From contig JAFKJZ010000251.1 of the NCBI GenBank assembly GCA_017305815.1, positions 1 through 7,408 on the forward strand: DNA of 7,408 nt, in the 5' to 3' direction. Of this stretch, positions 5,976-7,408 are shown in pieces. This stretch comes from Hyphomicrobiales bacterium. GTDB taxonomy: Bacteria > Pseudomonadota > Alphaproteobacteria > Rhizobiales > Kaistiaceae. How positions within the stretch are numbered: the first letter of the stretch is position 1; each line of letters starts with the position of its first letter. A program made the translations under genes and the position numbers. The notes under the pieces were generated by a model, which worked only from the letters and a program-made list of their open reading frames with translations, had not been told where the DNA came from and searched no databases.

Positions 5976-7408
5976 CTATTCGACGGTAACCGACTTCGCC
6001 AGATTGCGCGGCTGGTCGACGTCCGTGCCCATGAACACCGCCGTATGATAGGCGAGCAGCTGCACCGGGATCGTGTAGACGAGGGCCGTCACGCTGGCCG
6101 GCATTTCCGGCAGGATGATCGTCGCCATCGTATCCATGGCGGCGGCCTCGGCACCCTTCCTGTCGGTGATCAGGATGATTCGGCCGCCGCGCGCCGCGAC
6201 TTCCTGCATGTTCGAGACGGTCTTCTCGAAGATGTGGTCGAAGGGGGCGATGACGACGACCGGCATGTCCTCGTCGATCAGCGCGATCGGACCATGCTTC
6301 AGCTCGCCGGCCGCATAGCCCTCGGCATGGATGTAGGAGATGTCCTTCAGCTTCAGCGCGCCTTCGAGCGCGTGCGGATAGCTGGTGCCGCGGCCGAGAT
6401 AAAGGCAATGCTTGACCTTGGCGAGGTCGCGCGCGAGCGCCTCGATCTGATCCTCCAGCTTCAGCGCCTCGTGCATCAGGCGCGGCACCTCGCTGAGCGC
6501 GCGCACGAGCGCGTGTTCCTCGTCGCCGGAGAGCACGCCGCGCGCCTTGCCGGCCGCTACCGCCGTCGCCGCAAGCACGGAGAGCTGGGCGGTGAAGGCC
6601 TTGGTCGAGGCGACGCCGATCTCGGGGCCGGCGAGCGTCGGCAGCACGAAATCGGCCTCGCGGGCGATGGTCGATTCGCGCACGTTGACGATGGCCGCGA
6701 TCTTCTGGCCCTCGCCCTTCGCATAGCGCAGCGACGCCAGCGTATCCGCCGTCTCGCCCGACTGGGAGATCACGATGGAGAGGCCATCCTTCGAGAGCGG
6801 CTGCTCGCGGTAGCGGAACTCGGAAGCGATATCGATATCGACCGGCAGGCGCGCATAGCGCTCGAACCAGTACTTGGCGACGAAACCGGCATAGAAGGCC
6901 GTGCCGCAGGCGGTGATCGACAGCCGGTCAATGGCGGCGAAGTCGATGCCGGCCGGCACCTTGGCGCTGCCATTCACCAGGTCGAGATAATGCGCGACGG
7001 TATGACCGACGACCTCCGGCTGCTCATGGACTTCCTTGACCATGAAATGGCGGTGGTTGCCCTTGTCGACGACATGGGTGGTGCCCTGCAGCTGCGTCAG
7101 CGGGCGCGAGACAGCATTGCCGACCTCGTCGTAGATCTCAGCGCTCGATCGCGTCAGCACGACCCAGTCGCCATCGTTCAGATAGGTGATCTCGTCGGTG
7201 AACGGGCCGAGCGCGATGGCGTCGGAGCCGAGGAACATCTCGCCATCGCCCCAACCAACTGCGAGCGGGCTGCCGCGACGGGCACCGATCAGCAGGTTGT
7301 CCTCGCCCTCGAACAGGAAGGCGAGCGAGAAGGCGCCGGTGAGCCGGCCGAGAACGGCCTGGACGGCCTCTCTCGGCGCCATCCCGGCGGCGAGATTGAC
7401 CGTCACCA
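5976..7408 (-). CDS. glmS: Glutamine-fructose-6-phosphate aminotransferase (isomerizing), 5' partial
   Basis: GlmS makes glucosamine-6-phosphate from fructose-6-phosphate and glutamine, the first step to UDP-GlcNAc for peptidoglycan and lipopolysaccharide. The stop TAG is at 5978-5976, and the frame is open to the window edge. About 476 residues are visible of a usual 608 or so, so about 130 N-terminal residues, including the catalytic cysteine of the glutaminase domain, lie outside. The GTG at 7406 is an internal valine, not a start. Visible: the end of the glutaminase domain (RRGSPLAVG, GSDAIAL, NDGDWV), the linker HFMVKEVHEQPE, the first SIS domain with ITACGTAFYAG, ASEFRYRE, SQSGETADTLA and EIGVASTKAF, and the second SIS domain with LGRGTSYPHALEGALKLKDISYIHAE and AAGELKHGPIALID. 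The C-terminus QPRNLAKSVTVE carries the conserved active-site lysine. Nothing appears broken in the visible part. Confidence 0.97.
   Translation of the reverse strand, partial: VTVNLAAGMAPREAVQAVLGRLTGAFSLAFLFEGEDNLLIGARRGSPLAVGWGDGEMFLGSDAIALGPFTDEITYLNDGDWVVLTRSSAEIYDEVGNAVSRPLTQLQGTTHVVDKGNHRHFMVKEVHEQPEVVGHTVAHYLDLVNGSAKVPAGIDFAAIDRLSITACGTAFYAGFVAKYWFERYARLPVDIDIASEFRYREQPLSKDGLSIVISQSGETADTLASLRYAKGEGQKIAAIVNVRESTIAREADFVLPTLAGPEIGVASTKAFTAQLSVLAATAVAAGKARGVLSGDEEHALVRALSEVPRLMHEALKLEDQIEALARDLAKVKHCLYLGRGTSYPHALEGALKLKDISYIHAEGYAAGELKHGPIALIDEDMPVVVIAPFDHIFEKTVSNMQEVAARGGRIILITDRKGAEAAAMDTMATIILPEMPASVTALVYTIPVQLLAYHTAVFMGTDVDQPRNLAKSVTVE

Noticed and set aside
5839..6408. A 189-codon minus-strand open frame that ends overlapping the DUF502 start (ATGA)
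   Set aside because: The stop-start overlap looks like translational coupling, but most of the frame is an Arg-rich shadow inside glmS with no domain. A short leader peptide from its last codons cannot be excluded but has no support.
7404..7406. GTG as the start of glmS
   Set aside because: The codon sits inside the glutaminase domain of GlmS and the frame is open to the window edge, so the gene is simply cut by the window.

Overview
The window is GC-rich chromosomal DNA, roughly two-thirds G+C by eye. The proteins read as alphaproteobacterial, most likely Hyphomicrobiales (Rhizobiales): a RecG starting MRPEILNPLF, an Omp25/Omp31-type outer membrane protein, a DUF502 membrane protein and a GlmS ending in the classic LAKSVTVE. 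I cannot assign a genus. I see no tRNA, rRNA, CRISPR array, transposase, integrase or phage gene.

Layout from left to right. Positions 1-35 hold the first codons of a minus-strand gene that diverges from recG. The gap 36-137 carries two perfect palindromes. recG (138-2246, +) is complete. A CLC-type chloride channel/transporter with two C-terminal CBS domains follows (2339-4105, +). After an AT-richer gap with several dyads comes a secreted outer membrane beta-barrel protein (4234-5031, +). A strong symmetric hairpin (5046-5087) probably terminates transcription from both sides. Two minus-strand genes lie beyond it: a DUF502 membrane protein (5231-5842) and the 3' four-fifths of glmS (5976-7408, running off the window).

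The most notable observation is in the DUF502 gene. Near its 3' end there is a 14-bp tandem duplication (5223-5236 and 5237-5250, 13 of 14 bases identical). Because 14 is not a multiple of 3, it shifts the frame and brings in a stop at 5233-5231. The expected conserved C-terminal stretch (DMTVEEAAKLVISAGLV and onward) is still intact in another frame, down to a stop at 5096-5094 next to the terminator. Removing one copy would give a 244-residue protein in place of the present 203. This could be a true mutation, a reversible slippage site or a sequencing/assembly error.

The second point is the CLC protein. It keeps the external gating glutamate and the pore tyrosine, but it departs from the classical filter motifs and has leucine where E. 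coli ClcA has its internal proton glutamate.

Functionally this is mostly a housekeeping neighbourhood: recombination repair (RecG), anion transport, envelope (outer membrane protein) and amino-sugar supply for peptidoglycan and lipopolysaccharide (GlmS). I did not find a convincing new multi-gene system.
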